Source of the DNA: an uncultured Collinsella sp.
Lineage (GTDB): Bacteria > Actinomycetota > Coriobacteriia > Coriobacteriales > Coriobacteriaceae
Reading direction: 5' to 3'
Assembly: GCA_959018755.1 (NCBI GenBank)
Contig: CAUEMA010000024.1
Span: 1-25,091, forward strand
DNA length: 25,091 nucleotides
Part shown: piece after piece, positions 25,055 through 25,091 of the stretch
Numbering within the stretch: position 1 is the stretch's first letter
How the letters are laid out: each line of letters begins with the position of its first letter
Notes under the pieces: model-generated
The model's input: only the letters and a program-made list of their open reading frames with translations
Database searches by the model: none
Told to the model about the DNA's origin: nothing
Made by a program: the position numbers and the translations under genes

Positions 25055-25091
25055 TCGAAGCCGAGTAGTACTAATAGCCCGAGACTTTCTA
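25055..25091 (+). other. Short sequence resembling the 3' end of 23S rRNA
   Basis: GAAGCCGAGTAGTACTAATAG followed by CCCGAGACTT matches the general pattern of the bacterial 23S 3' end, where AGTACTAATA is followed by a purine-rich run and ACTT. The bases before 25055 do not look like the preceding 23S helix. It may be a remnant, or an artefact at the edge of a contig. I recall no exact Collinsella sequence to confirm it. Confidence 0.45.

Overview
The window looks like a chromosomal segment from a high-GC gut Actinomycetota of class Coriobacteriia, most likely Collinsella or a close relative. That is an inference from base composition, the protein sequences (MurB, a GlvC-type PTS, CstA, Tat-exported lipoprotein) and the 23S-tail-like sequence at the right edge. 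No database search was possible. There are 14 substantial protein genes, one tRNA-Gln, a probable leader peptide and an unusual amount of structured non-coding DNA. No phage genes, transposase genes or CRISPR-Cas genes were seen.

Layout. Positions 1-121 form a perfect 55-bp-arm hairpin. A LacI-family regulator (152-1180, minus) is divergent from murB (1364-2326, plus). A 131-bp element (2404-2534) with 31-bp perfect arms lies between murB and a convergent Tat-exported coiled-coil cysteine-hydrolase gene (2554-3753, minus). Then come galE (4019-5080), malQ (5289-6806) and glgP (6941-9208), all plus. The convergent gap 9209-9664 holds two terminators and a regularly spaced array of alternating inverted motifs. 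A CUT1 sugar ABC operon runs on the minus strand (binding protein, two permeases, MsmX-type ATPase; 14030 down to 9665). A TreR-like GntR regulator (14337-15056, minus) is divergent from a PTS EIIC-EIIB-HAD fusion (15284-17734). A polyprenyl diphosphate synthase and a CwlM-like peptidoglycan-binding pseudo-amidase follow, then tRNA-Gln with tRNA-derived repeats. The minus strand then carries a Toprim/DUF2220-like protein with a long disordered linker and cstA with an attenuator-like leader. The right edge holds a second copy of the 69-nt-core palindromic element and a short 23S 3'-end-like sequence.

How the genes work together. malQ, glgP, the ABC importer and the PTS fusion form an alpha-glucan/maltodextrin uptake and breakdown region: the ABC system would import oligosaccharides, MalQ and GlgP would convert them to glucose and glucose-1-phosphate, and GalE links to UDP-sugars. 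The PTS fusion would import and phosphorylate an alpha-glucoside and may dephosphorylate it with its own HAD domain. A shared TTGTTTAAAC-like motif upstream of malQ, gntR/PTS and the ABC operon hints at common control. MurB, the polyprenyl synthase, the CwlM-like protein and the exported hydrolase serve the cell wall.

The most promising unusual systems are (1) the element with a conserved 69-nt core and locus-specific perfect inverted arms, (2) the PTS-HAD fusion, (3) the branched-chain-residue leader peptide plus terminator before cstA, and (4) the alternating-repeat array at 9309-9524.
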